DNA from: CAWAVN01 sp963825075
Lineage (GTDB): Bacteria; Planctomycetota; Planctomycetia; Planctomycetales; Planctomycetaceae
Direction: 5' to 3'
DNA: 64,000 bases
Assembly: GCA_963825075.1 (NCBI GenBank)
Contig: CAWGRX010000025.1
Coordinates: 496,001 to 560,000, forward strand
Below the pieces are notes generated by a model. The model did no database searches. It saw only the letters and a program-made list of their open reading frames with translations, and was not told the DNA's origin. The translations under genes were made by a program, and so were the position numbers. Shown here in pieces: positions 1 to 8,102 of this stretch (position 1 is the stretch's first letter; each line of letters begins with the position of its first letter).

Positions 1-2
1 TC

Positions 3-380
3 CACGGAGCGCGGAACATCATTCCCGGATTGGAAAGCGCCCTCGAAGGCCAGTCCCCCGGCGATGAACTCGAAGTCACCGTCCCGCCCGATCAGGCCTA
101 CGGCACCCGCAACGAAGGCCTCCGCCAACAGGTGGACCGCAGCCAATTTAAGGATGTGGACAACCTCGAAGTCGGCATGCAGTTCCGCGTGCCCACCAAC
201 CAGGGCGATATGGTTGTTCACGTCGCGGACATCGAAGGCGACACCGTGACCGTGGACGGCAACCACCAACTGGCCGGCATGACGCTGCACTTCGACGTCG
301 CCGTCCGCGACGTCCGCGAAGCCACCGAAGAAGAAAAATCCCACGGCCACGTCCACGGCGCGAACGGGCATGCGCATTAG
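3..380 (+). CDS. SlyD-type FKBP peptidyl-prolyl isomerase, C-terminal part (cut by window edge)
   Basis: The frame is open from the left edge, so the start lies outside the window. The visible part begins with the FKBP segment HGARNIIPGLESALEG and continues with a VTVPPDQAYG stretch, as in SlyD-type proline isomerases and metallochaperones. These have an FKBP fold with an inserted IF chaperone domain, represented here by the middle of the fragment. The tail is histidine-rich (HGHVHGANGHAH), typical of nickel-binding SlyD tails. The enzyme would catalyse cis-trans isomerisation of prolyl bonds in the cytoplasm and may bind metal. The family assignment is safe; the metal role is inferred from the tail. 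Confidence 0.88.
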   Translation, partial: HGARNIIPGLESALEGQSPGDELEVTVPPDQAYGTRNEGLRQQVDRSQFKDVDNLEVGMQFRVPTNQGDMVVHVADIEGDTVTVDGNHQLAGMTLHFDVAVRDVREATEEEKSHGHVHGANGHAH

Positions 381-675
381 TTGAAGGGCTTCGAAGAAGG
401 AGCAAAGGCCACGGAGGCCACAAAGGAGCACAGGGCTTTTGCGGGTATGGTGCGCACCTGCCGAAAGGTCGTTTCGTGCCACGGTTTAGTTTTATGAGCC
501 GCGCGCAAAGTAAGCGGTTTTCAAGAGTTTTGAGACGCAAAACCGCTTACTTCGCGCGCGGCTCCTTGGTTTCGAGATTCGAATTTCGGATTCCCCCCGT
601 TGATCCGTTTTGGGCTTCGCTGCGTTATCCCGTGTATTGGTCAAATGGTTGGCCTTCACACGGGAGAAAAACGCC
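381..675. other. Gene-free stretch with dispersed repeats
   Basis: No credible gene was seen here. It holds a purine-rich AAGGCCAC/AAGGAGCAC stretch (about 401-437) that resembles the repeat at 28257-28384, the near-perfect palindrome at 496-564, and a short TTCGAATTTCGGATT tract (about 575-590) related to the palindromic element near 30450-30610. Confidence 0.6.
496..564. repeat. Dispersed palindrome, family 1, copy a
   Basis: Two 25-base arms (496-520 and 540-564) pair with one mismatch around a 19-base loop. The arms start with GAGCCGCGCGC and contain AAGTAAGCGG. A related copy lies at 4562-4628, just after another gene end. It could form a strong cruciform or hairpin, and may serve as a bidirectional terminator or be a MITE/REP-like element. 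Confidence 0.75.
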
Positions 676-924
676 ATGAAAAAATGGTCGATGTTTGCTG
701 CGCTGGTGTTGATGTCGTTCGTATTCGCGGGCTGCCGGCCTTATGATGTGCCGGAATTTAAGGAAATCGAGACCAGCCACTCGGCGTTTCTGGTGCCCCT
801 CGAAAATGACTCGGAAACCCAGGTGACGTTTGCGTCAGAGGCATTTTTGAAGCAGCACAAAATCTCCACCAAGCGCATCCAAATCCCAGACCGCTGGGTG
901 CAACAAGGGCGGTGGGGGAAATAA
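676..924 (+). CDS. Truncated SPFH/band-7-like lipoprotein
   Basis: 82 residues. It starts with a lipoprotein signal (MKKWSMFAALVLMSFVFAGC), giving Cys20 as the probable lipidated residue. The rest (PYDVPEFKEIETSHSAFLVPLE, then TKRIQIPDRWVQQGR) resembles the beginning of planctomycete and Bacillus SPFH-domain proteins, in which the band-7 domain follows. Here the frame ends after WVQQGRWGK and runs into a GAGAGCC-rich repeat, so nearly the whole SPFH domain is missing. This looks like a 5' gene remnant or a deletion rather than a functional protein. The link to SPFH is from motif memory and is moderately sure. The ATG at 676 was chosen because it puts the signal peptide at the N-terminus. Confidence 0.6.
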   Translation: MKKWSMFAALVLMSFVFAGCRPYDVPEFKEIETSHSAFLVPLENDSETQVTFASEAFLKQHKISTKRIQIPDRWVQQGRWGK

Positions 925-929
925 AAAGA

Positions 930-965
930 CGGAGAGCCGAGAGCGGAGCGCGGAGAGCCGGAACA
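930..965. repeat. GAGAGCC/GAGCGCGG purine-rich repeat
   Basis: A short run built from GAGAGCC and GAGAGCG units directly after the truncated SPFH-like gene. A related, longer run lies inside the triple-ACP gene (18402-18482), where it is translated as a linker. Confidence 0.5.
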
Positions 966-1138
966 TCCGTTGGAGGTAAAGAGGGCAGGATCCATAGAAA
1001 TCGGCCTTAAACGGTTTGGGAAGTTCTGCCTATTCACAAGGCCCGATCTTCCCGTTAAAAATTGAAGAGGGTCTGGAGCAACCGCTTCGAGACCACTGGA
1101 CCTTTGCTTCGCTGATCGACTCACAAATTTTCGAGACT

Positions 1139-1885
1139 ATGCATTCTTCGCCTCTTCATTTTTTTCCGCTGACGCTGCCTTACACGCTGATTCTGGTGGT
1201 GCTGTTGGCGGCATTGTTGATTCTCTTGCAGCTTAAGGTTCTCCAGTATGCTTATGAGAAGCTGGGGTTGCATCCCTATGCAGTGTTGGGGATTCTCGTG
1301 TTGTCGCTGCTGGGCGGGGCGGTGAATATCCCGGTGGCGGAACTGCCCAAGGAGAAGACCGTCCAGCAAGAGGTCGTCCGTTTTGCCGGGGTGGATTATG
1401 TAGTTCCCGTCGTGCGAAGCTGGCCGGGGACGATCATCGCGGTCAACGTGGGCGGGGCGATCGTCCCCGCATTGCTGTCGATCTATCTGGTCTTTAAGAA
1501 TCGGATTTTTCTGCGGGGATTGATCGCCGTGGCGATCGTTGCGGCCGTGGTGCATCAGATGGCCTATCCCGTGAAGGGGGTCGGGATCGCCACGCCCACG
1601 TTGGTTCCGCCGCTGATCGCCGCCGCGATGGGGCTGTTGATCGGGGGCGACTTCGCCGCGCCCTTGGCGTATGTGGCAGGCTCGATGGGAACGCTCATCG
1701 GAGCCGACATTTTGAACCTCGACAAGATTCAAGGACTGGGCGCACCGATGGCTTCCATCGGCGGAGCGGGCACTTTTGACGGCGTGTTCCTCACGGGAAT
1801 CTTCGCCGTGTTGTTAACGTGGACTCCCGCACCCAAAGCCGCAGCCGAATCAAAACCAACGCCGCCACCCCCGGAGAATCCCTAG
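1139..1885 (+). CDS. DUF1614 integral membrane protein
   Basis: 248 residues with about seven hydrophobic segments spread over the whole length, beginning with LPYTLILVVLLAALLILLQL. The segments GAVNIPVAEL and GTLIGADILNL are typical of DUF1614, a membrane family of unknown function found in planctomycetes, delta-proteobacteria and archaea. The ATG at 1139 is the first that starts close to the first membrane helix; no clear Shine-Dalgarno sequence precedes it. The C-terminus is proline-rich and probably cytoplasmic. larB starts only 2 bases after the stop codon, so the two are probably co-transcribed. Confidence 0.8.
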   Translation: MHSSPLHFFPLTLPYTLILVVLLAALLILLQLKVLQYAYEKLGLHPYAVLGILVLSLLGGAVNIPVAELPKEKTVQQEVVRFAGVDYVVPVVRSWPGTIIAVNVGGAIVPALLSIYLVFKNRIFLRGLIAVAIVAAVVHQMAYPVKGVGIATPTLVPPLIAAAMGLLIGGDFAAPLAYVAGSMGTLIGADILNLDKIQGLGAPMASIGGAGTFDGVFLTGIFAVLLTWTPAPKAAAESKPTPPPPENP

Positions 1886-1887
1886 GA

Positions 1888-2682
1888 ATGCCGTCGAAAT
1901 CCGAACTCCTCAAACTTCTCGCCCGGCTCGAGTCCGGGGAGTTGGACATCCGCGAAACCGCCGAGGCCCTGTTGGCGGACAGCGGCGATCCGCGGTCCGC
2001 CGTCACCGATGATGCCCACATCGACCTCGACCGCCATGCGCGGTGCGGGTTTCCGGAAGTGATTTACGGCGAAGGCAAAACCCCGCAGGCGATGGTGGAG
2101 ATCATCGAGCAATTGACCGGGAACTGCCAGGCAGTGCTCGCGACCCGAGTTTCCACTGAGCAGTCGGTCGCCGTCCGCCGCCGGTTTCCGGAAGTGATAG
2201 TGAACGAAAAGGCACGCACGCTGCGGTTGCCGGAGGAAACCCCGCAGCCTGTGCGCGGCCGGGTGCAGGTCGTGACGGCGGGAACCAGCGACCGGCAGGT
2301 GGGCGAGGAAGCACTCGAAACGCTGCGGTGGATGAACTGCGAGGCGGATCTGATCGTCGACGTGGGAGTGGCCGGGCCGCACCGCTTGCTGAAGCATTTG
2401 GAATCGCTTCGCGTCTGCGACGCGATCGTGGTCGCGGCGGGGATGGAAGGGGCGTTGCCTTCCGTCGTCGGCGGGCATGTGGATTGCCCCGTCATCGCCG
2501 TGCCGACGAGCGTGGGCTATGGAGCCAACCTGGGCGGGTTGGCGGCGCTCTTGGGGATGCTCAACAGCTGCGCCGCCAATGTGACGGTGGTCAACATCGA
2601 CGCCGGTTTCAAAGCCGGCTACATCGCCGGCCTCATCGCCCGCCGCTGCTCGAATGCCGGGGAATTGTCAAATTTGGCTTGA
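1888..2682 (+). CDS. larB: LarB, pyridinium-3,5-biscarboxylic acid mononucleotide synthase
   Basis: 264 residues with a PurE-like C-terminal half. LarB carboxylates and hydrolyses nicotinic acid adenine dinucleotide in the first step of the nickel-pincer nucleotide cofactor of lactate racemase and related LarA-type racemases. Family signs are GFPEVIYGEGKTP near the N-terminus, VVTAGTSD, VVAAGMEGALPSVVGG, and the MLNSC motif followed by VVNIDAGF, whose cysteine is the conserved active-site thiol. The start at 1888 is supported by the preceding stop of DUF1614 and by length. No larC, larE or larA was seen in the window, so the rest of the pathway must be elsewhere or the gene is an orphan. Confidence 0.9.
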   Translation: MPSKSELLKLLARLESGELDIRETAEALLADSGDPRSAVTDDAHIDLDRHARCGFPEVIYGEGKTPQAMVEIIEQLTGNCQAVLATRVSTEQSVAVRRRFPEVIVNEKARTLRLPEETPQPVRGRVQVVTAGTSDRQVGEEALETLRWMNCEADLIVDVGVAGPHRLLKHLESLRVCDAIVVAAGMEGALPSVVGGHVDCPVIAVPTSVGYGANLGGLAALLGMLNSCAANVTVVNIDAGFKAGYIAGLIARRCSNAGELSNLA

Positions 2683-2769
2683 TCGTCACAATCCTTCCAG
2701 TCGATACCCTGGATGATGCGAGGCAGAACCGGTCTCGCGTGCCATCACAGCAGTTCAGGGGGGGACACG

Positions 2770-3306
2770 ATGAAAATGCGGAGACGGTGCGTCCTTTGTG
2801 CGACGGTCGCGTTGGGGTTGGGGGTTTTGGGTTGTCAAGCCCCGTTCTCCAAGACCCAAGCAACGCCCCGCTTGGACGAACCGCATCCCACTGCTCCCGC
2901 CGCGCGGAATGCGGAAAAATCGCAAGCTTCTCGCCCGGCGGCTCGATCCGTCTCCGAGAAACAACCCAGTCGCAAGCTGCGGATGGGGATTCAGCCGCCG
3001 GATTCGCTGCCGCCTTGCCGGCCCACATCGCAGCAAAAGCCGATTTCGGTCACGCGGTTCTTGAAAAACCTGGAGCCGAAAAGGTCCGAGGTCCCGGCTG
3101 CAAAGCCCGCGGATAAGGCCTCAAAGCAATTCCAGATTCCCAAGGTCTTTCCCGGTGCCCAAGATCCGCCGCTGAAGCTCCCGGAAATCGATCCGAACTG
3201 CGCCGTTTGCGGAACGCCGGGCGAAGATCGGCAAAATCTACCGGCCGTTGCCCGCGATTCCCGAATTTCCCTTTTCGCCGGACAAAGTGGACCTAGAGCC
3301 GATTAG
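2770..3306 (+). CDS. N-terminal lipoprotein segment of the TolC-like protein (frameshift)
   Basis: Starts MKMRRRCVLC, followed by a hydrophobic segment ending in the lipobox LGVLGC. A long, low-complexity, proline- and lysine-rich stretch follows. In this frame it ends at 3306, but the neighbouring frame becomes a TolC-family protein at about 3230 (PLPAIPEFPFSPDKVDLEP). OM efflux proteins are usually lipoproteins or carry a signal peptide, and the downstream TolC segment lacks one of its own. The simplest reading is a single lipid-anchored protein from 2770 to 4558 broken by one extra base between about 3205 and 3235. As a free-standing gene it would be an unknown lipoprotein. Confidence 0.6.
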   Translation: MKMRRRCVLCATVALGLGVLGCQAPFSKTQATPRLDEPHPTAPAARNAEKSQASRPAARSVSEKQPSRKLRMGIQPPDSLPPCRPTSQQKPISVTRFLKNLEPKRSEVPAAKPADKASKQFQIPKVFPGAQDPPLKLPEIDPNCAVCGTPGEDRQNLPAVARDSRISLFAGQSGPRAD

Positions 3307-4558
3307 TCTAGCGAAGCTCCAGGAGCTGGCCTACGCGAACAGCCCCAAACTCCAAGCGGCCATTGCTCGCGTCGAACAAGCCCGGGGGCAGGCGATTCAA
3401 GTCGGGCTGTATCCCAATCCCGAAGCCGGCTACGAGTCGGACACCGTGGGGACGAACGCCTCGGCGGGGTATCACGGGATGTTCGCCAACCAGACCATCG
3501 TCACGGCCGACAAGCTCAAGCTCAGCCGGAGCGTGGAACTTCAGGAAGTGGTCAAGTCGGAATATGCGCTCCGGCGGGTGCAAATCGACCTCGCCACCGC
3601 CGTCCGGACGAATTATTTTATCGCCCTCATCGCGCAGGAGCGGTTGAAATTCACACGCGAACTCGCGGATTTGTTCCGGCGGACTTACGAGGGACAGATC
3701 GATCTGGTGGCGGGCGGCGAGTCGGCTCCCTACGAGCCGCTGCAAATTCGCGTGTTCGCCGTCGAGGCTCAAAACGCCGCGATCCTCGCAGGCAACGATT
3801 ACGTCGCTTCCTGGCGGCGTTTGGCGGCCGTGCTCAACCTGACCGGCTTCCCGCCACGGATGTTGGACGGCTATCCCGAAATGCCCGTCCCGGACATCAG
3901 CCACGAGCGGGCTCTCCAGATTATGTTTGCCCGGCACACAGACTTGTCTATCGCCCAGGCCCAGATCGCCAAAAGCCAGATCAACCTGAACTTGCAGCAG
4001 GTCACGCCGATCCCCAACGTGAACCTCACCGGCGTCGTGCAATACGATGCCACGACCCCACTCGATGATGTGACCTACAACTTCAACGTGGGGTTCGTCT
4101 TGCCGATCTTCAACAAGAACCAGGGAAATATCTACACGGCCCAGTCGCAGATCGTCGAGTCCCAGCAAAACCTGACCGGCGCCCAGAACACGTTGGCGGC
4201 CCAATTGGCGGAGATCTACGCCCGCTATGCCTCGAACCGCGCTCTGATGAGAAACTACCGCAACGAAATCCTGCCCGATCAGGTACAGACTTACCGCGGG
4301 GTGTATCAGCGGTTCCGCCAAGGCGTGGATAACATCGACTTCGCCCAGGTGATCGTCACGCAACAGCAATTGGGCCAAACGATCAACCAGTATCTGGACG
4401 TGCTCAGCGCCCAATGGCAAGCGGTGGTCGATCTGGCGGAAGTTCTGCAAGCGGACAACCTGTTCGCGCTGGACCGCATTACCCCGCCCGGAGCACCGGC
4501 TCCCATCAATCCCCAGCCACTCGTCATCCCGCCCAGCCCCGATCCGATCAAACCGTAA
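3248..4558 (+). CDS. TolC-family outer membrane efflux protein
   Basis: About 436 residues from the first ATG in this frame. Two repeated OEP units are visible: LAKLQELAYANSPKLQAAIARVEQ begins the first and RALQIMFARHTDLSIAQAQI the second. Each continues with the long heptad-rich helices (QINLNLQQ, QSQIVESQQNLTGAQNTLAAQLAEI) and predicted strands of TolC-type proteins. These form the outer-membrane channel of RND, ABC or MFS exporters. No inner-membrane pump or periplasmic adaptor gene lies next to it, so the partner is unknown. The true start is probably the lipoprotein segment at 2770. A family 1 palindrome follows directly after the stop. Confidence 0.85.
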   Translation: MPAIPEFPFSPDKVDLEPISLAKLQELAYANSPKLQAAIARVEQARGQAIQVGLYPNPEAGYESDTVGTNASAGYHGMFANQTIVTADKLKLSRSVELQEVVKSEYALRRVQIDLATAVRTNYFIALIAQERLKFTRELADLFRRTYEGQIDLVAGGESAPYEPLQIRVFAVEAQNAAILAGNDYVASWRRLAAVLNLTGFPPRMLDGYPEMPVPDISHERALQIMFARHTDLSIAQAQIAKSQINLNLQQVTPIPNVNLTGVVQYDATTPLDDVTYNFNVGFVLPIFNKNQGNIYTAQSQIVESQQNLTGAQNTLAAQLAEIYARYASNRALMRNYRNEILPDQVQTYRGVYQRFRQGVDNIDFAQVIVTQQQLGQTINQYLDVLSAQWQAVVDLAEVLQADNLFALDRITPPGAPAPINPQPLVIPPSPDPIKP

Positions 4559-4561
4559 CGA

Positions 4562-4628
4562 GAGCCGCGCACGCAGTATGCGGTCAATAAGATTCAGAAA
4601 ACCCGTCCGCTTACTTCGTGCGCGGCTC
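4562..4628. repeat. Dispersed palindrome, family 1, copy b
   Basis: The outer arms GAGCCGCGCACG (from 4562) and CGTGCGCGGCTC (to 4628) pair perfectly and the inner parts partly (CAGTATGCGG against CCGCTTACTT). It lies between the convergent ends of the TolC gene and the beta-barrel gene at 4642, so it may act as a two-way terminator. Confidence 0.7.
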
Positions 4629-4641
4629 GTCACGGATCACA

Positions 4642-5805
4642 TCAAAATCGCAGGCCGCCGCGGAGGATGAAGCCATTGGAAATGTCGAACCCGGGCGACC
4701 TTAAGAAATCCACTTCGCGGTGGAACACGATCCCGCCTTCAATGAAGGACGAAATGTAATCGTTCTCCGACCGCAGGCCGAGCACGGCCCGCCAATCGCT
4801 AAGTTCGATCTGGTCCTTCTGGTTGCCGCCGTAGCGATTGATTTCGATCTGGTAGGCTTCGACATGAAAGCCGGCCGAGACGTAAACCCATTTGTCGTCG
4901 CGGAAGTAATTGCCGATGTAGTGGGAAAACCGCGATTCGGGAAACAGCAGCCTGAGTTCCGTGCGGTCGTTGGGCGTCCAGACCACGCCGGAATACGGGA
5001 GGATATAGTTGTGAACTCGATCGAGATAACCGATCCCCACAACGTACATCCATTGGGGAGACGCCCGGTAAAACAGCATGGCCCGGCCGTCGAAGTTGAA
5101 GGCGTTGGACGAGGGCGTCCGCGCGAAATCCGTGTTCGTGGAAGGATTGAACCCCAGCGTGAAGCTCCAGGGGCCGGCGGCGGTCGTCGAGTATTCCAAA
5201 TCGGTCCCGAGCCGGTACACGACGCCGGGCAAAGTCCCGCCGCCGGGCAAGTTCGGGCCGTCCCAAGTTCTCAGCCCGAACTGCGGGGCAAGGGAGAACA
5301 CGCTGCCGTTGCGGAGGGGCGTGTTGTTGCGGACTTCGCTGTCGAAGGCGAATATCCCGAATTTCCCGCCGCCGGGGCTAATGCTTCTCGCCGGCAGATA
5401 GCCCACGTCGAACCGCGGCTGCCAGCCCAAGCGGAACGGCTGCGGACCGTTGATGCCCGAAATCCCCAGCCGGCCGCCGAAGCGTCCGTAAACGGGCGGC
5501 GTGCCATAAGGCCCCGCCCCCGGCGAACCGGTGTAGGGGGCGGTTCCCGGCTGCTCTAAGAACGGGTCGTCATAAAACGGGCCCTGGGCGGTCCCTGGCA
5601 CCGCGGCGGTCGTCCAAGGGGAGGTTTGTCCCAAGTCGCCCGGTCCCCAAGGCAGCGTCTGGTGCACGGTGGGGGATTGGCCGCGGATCAGAATTGAACC
5701 CGGATCGGACGGGGTATAAATCGAGCCGGCGCCGGAGGGCGGGGACGCCACCAGCGCGCACAACAGGCACAACGAGGATGGGGTCACGCGGGGAGAGACC
5801 TTCAT
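4642..5805 (-). CDS. Predicted outer-membrane beta-barrel protein (DUF6268-like)
   Basis: 387 residues. It has an N-terminal signal peptide (SSLCLLCALVASPPSGAG), then a proline- and glycine-rich linker of about 90 residues, then a region of alternating aromatic and polar residues with repeated short strands (RFDVGYLPA, WSFTLGFNPS, WMYVVGIGYLD, KWVYVSAGFHVEAYQIEI). It ends with phenylalanine (FILRGGLRF), as barrel proteins inserted by BamA do. The pattern fits the planctomycete outer-membrane proteins classed as DUF6268; the exact family is from memory. No ligand or function can be named. It is transcribed toward the TolC gene. Confidence 0.65.
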   Translation of the reverse strand: MKVSPRVTPSSLCLLCALVASPPSGAGSIYTPSDPGSILIRGQSPTVHQTLPWGPGDLGQTSPWTTAAVPGTAQGPFYDDPFLEQPGTAPYTGSPGAGPYGTPPVYGRFGGRLGISGINGPQPFRLGWQPRFDVGYLPARSISPGGGKFGIFAFDSEVRNNTPLRNGSVFSLAPQFGLRTWDGPNLPGGGTLPGVVYRLGTDLEYSTTAAGPWSFTLGFNPSTNTDFARTPSSNAFNFDGRAMLFYRASPQWMYVVGIGYLDRVHNYILPYSGVVWTPNDRTELRLLFPESRFSHYIGNYFRDDKWVYVSAGFHVEAYQIEINRYGGNQKDQIELSDWRAVLGLRSENDYISSFIEGGIVFHREVDFLRSPGFDISNGFILRGGLRF

Positions 5806-6145
5806 CGCTAGAGTCGGAAGTGTGATGGAAAGAACGAATTGTCTCCGCCGCCCGTTCTGGGGAGGGGCGAGGGAAGGCGAAGTGTCTCCAGATCGGAAAT
5901 TCTGTCAATCCCGGTCTCCTCTGCCCCAGGCCGGGCAAACTGGCGAACCGACCGGGAAAGCCAGGCGATTTTCGGTCCTCCGCCGTTCGGAAAAAAAATC
6001 CTCCGACATCGGCGCGATTCCTGACCTACAGTTTTATGTATGTATGGCAAAAAACCGCGAACGGGCCATTGAAACCAGGGAATCCCCCAGTTTCCTTCCG
6101 TTCCATTCCCGCCACGCGTTATGAACCGACCTGTGAGGCATCGCC
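5806..6145. other. Divergent intergenic region, no gene seen
   Basis: 340 bases between the divergent starts of the beta-barrel gene and the TadE gene. It must hold both promoters, but no convincing -35/-10 pair or operator could be picked out. An AT-richer patch (TTTTATGTATGTATGG) lies around 6031-6046. Confidence 0.5.
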
Positions 6146-6596
6146 ATGAAACGACAACAAAGACAACCGAAAAAACAACGCCGCCGCGGGGCGGCTTTGG
6201 TGGAAATGGCCTTCGTGTTGCCCGTGTTCATGATGGTCACGTTGGGGATTGTCGAGTTCGGCCGGGCGATGATGGTCGGCCAACTCGTCACCAACGCAGC
6301 TCGCGAAGGTGCGCGGCTGGGCATCATCGACGGCAACACCAACAACGACGTGATCGCTACTGTTCAAAATTTGCTCCAGCAAACGGCCAACATCTCAAGC
6401 GGCCGATGCGACCATTAACATCACCGTCACGCCGGAACCGGGCAATCCCAATCCGGGCGACGAAGTCGCCAACGCCCTGCCGAGAGATTTGGTCTCGGTT
6501 TACGTCTCCGTGCCGTTCGATAAAGTCAGCTACATCACGGGCAACTACCTCAACGGAAAAACGCTGAGCGGGCGATCGGCGATGCGGCACGAGTAG
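6146..6596 (+). CDS. TadE-family pilus assembly protein (one frameshift)
   Basis: About 149 residues when joined. The N-terminus is a basic stretch (MKRQQRQPKKQRR) followed by RGAALVEMAFVLPVFMMVTLGIVEFGR, the classical TadE pseudopilin-like segment with its conserved glutamates in a single membrane helix. After about 6401 the frame changes by one extra G in AGCGGCC. The continuing frame reads ADATINITVTPEPGNPNPGDEV and ends with SAMRHE at 6596, the usual beta-rich periplasmic part of TadE. Read without correction, the protein would stop at 6418. TadE proteins belong to Flp/Tad pilus machines; no other tad gene is in the window. A terminator follows at 6632. Confidence 0.75.
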
Positions 6597-6631
6597 CCGC
6601 CCCGATCGACTTTCTCTTTCCCAAAACAACC

Positions 6632-6676
6632 AGCACCCGAAGCCCCGTTCGTGAAGGCTTCGGGTGCTGTTTTTTT
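6632..6676 (+). terminator. Rho-independent terminator after tadE
   Basis: A perfect 13-base stem (AGCACCCGAAGCC at 6632-6644 with GGCTTCGGGTGCT at 6656-6668) with an 11-base loop, followed by seven T residues at 6670-6676. Confidence 0.9.
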
Positions 6677-6859
6677 GATATTTCTGCACACAAAACAGGC
6701 TGCATCGCTTTATTTTTGTGCAATACAAATTTTTAATTTCGGTAAAGCTGCACAATTTCTGCTTCCGGCGCAAGAACTGCACTTCTTTTTTGCCTTCGAT
6801 CGCTTACAATTTCAGCAAAATGAGCGAGTGTTGTCGAAAAAAGTGGAAGTCGGCCGAGG

Positions 6860-7927
6860 ATGCTGCAGGACATGTCAACCGAACCGGCACCGAACGAGTT
6901 GCCGTTGATTGAGGGCATGGTGGGCCAAAGTCCGCCCATGCGCGAAGTGTACCGCCTCACGCGGCAGGTCGCGGCGACCTCGGCGACGGTGCTGCTCACT
7001 GGGGAAACCGGGACCGGGAAAGAATTGATCGCCCGGGCCGTCCACGAACTCAGCCCCCGCGCGACCGGGCCGTTTATCCGCGTCAACTGCGGAGCCCTCA
7101 GCGAAAGCCTGCTCGAAAGCGAACTGTTCGGGCACGTCAAAGGGGCTTTCACCAGTGCCGTCGAAAACCGCACCGGCCGGTTTGAAGCTGCCCACACCGG
7201 CACGATTTTTCTCGATGAGATCAACTCCGTCAGTTACAAGCTCCAGGTCAAACTGCTCCGCGTGCTGCAAGAGCACGAGTTCGAGCGGGTGGGCGATACG
7301 CGGACGATCAAAGTCGATTGCCGAATTGTGGCGGCCACCAACCGGGACTTGCTGGATGAAATCGAAGCCGGTCGGTTCCGCGAGGATTTGTATTATCGGC
7401 TGAACGTGATCCCTGTCAATCTGCCGCCGCTCCGGGAACGCCAGGACGACATCCCCGAACTCGTGCGGTTTTTCGCCCGGAATTACGCGGCCTCCGCCGG
7501 CCGCCCGGAGCCGCGGATTTCCGCGGAGACGATGGAGGAACTCAAGCAATACCCGTGGCCGGGGAATGTTCGCGAACTGCAAAACTACGTGGAGCGGGCG
7601 ATTGTTTTGTCCACGGATGAAAACCTCGGCGTGGAACTCTTTCCGCCGCACGTTCGCGGCCTGGCTCCCGTCCGCGTGGCCCGCGCGAAAGTTCGCGACC
7701 TGGAATCGCTGTGCAGCGAACTGGTCACGATGGGACTCATGGACGTGCAAACCGCCGAGGGCGAACTTTACGACCGCGTGGTGAAAATGGTCGAACGGGA
7801 ATTGATTTCCCAAGTCCTCCGCATGAGCCAGGGCACCCAAACCAAAGCCGCCAGCCGGCTCGGCATCAATCGCAACACGTTGCACAAGAAAATCGAAGAC
7901 TACGGCCTCGCCTCCGAAGTCCGCTGA
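6860..7927 (+). CDS. Sigma54-type AAA+ transcriptional activator without a receiver domain
   Basis: 355 residues. The AAA+ domain starts almost at the N-terminus: Walker A GETGTGKE near residue 48, GAFTSA loop, Walker B GTIFLDEIN, then the R-finger region and the PWPGNVRELQNYVERA sensor segment. A Fis-type helix-turn-helix follows at the C-terminus (TKAASRLGINRNTLHKKIEDY). Such proteins remodel sigma54 RNA polymerase. There is no receiver, GAF or PAS domain, so it may be controlled by partner proteins or expression. The loop is GAFTSA, not the consensus GAFTGA. ATG at 6872, 12 bases downstream, is an equally possible start. Confidence 0.9.
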   Translation: MLQDMSTEPAPNELPLIEGMVGQSPPMREVYRLTRQVAATSATVLLTGETGTGKELIARAVHELSPRATGPFIRVNCGALSESLLESELFGHVKGAFTSAVENRTGRFEAAHTGTIFLDEINSVSYKLQVKLLRVLQEHEFERVGDTRTIKVDCRIVAATNRDLLDEIEAGRFREDLYYRLNVIPVNLPPLRERQDDIPELVRFFARNYAASAGRPEPRISAETMEELKQYPWPGNVRELQNYVERAIVLSTDENLGVELFPPHVRGLAPVRVARAKVRDLESLCSELVTMGLMDVQTAEGELYDRVVKMVERELISQVLRMSQGTQTKAASRLGINRNTLHKKIEDYGLASEVR

Positions 7928-7932
7928 GAGGA

Positions 7933-7998
7933 GTGAGCGGCACGGCGCTAGCCGCCGGTTTTGTGGAGGCAACCGGCGGCTAGCGCCGTGCCACTCAC
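7933..7998. repeat. Dispersed palindrome, family 2 (GGCGCTAGCC), copy a
   Basis: Arms GTGAGCGGCACGGCGCTAGC and GCTAGCGCCGTGCCACTCAC pair almost perfectly, extended by GCCGGTT/AACCGGC, around a short TTGTGGAGGC-like loop. Related copies lie at 12333, 15102, 36275 and 49839. Confidence 0.85.
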
Positions 7999-8102
7999 AA
8001 AAAATTCCCCAACGATCCGCGCAATTTGTCCGTTCTGGTTCATTAGTCGGGTAGAACGGGCGCTATCGCAGATTTTCGGCACACCATTGGGGCGGAATGG
8101 GG

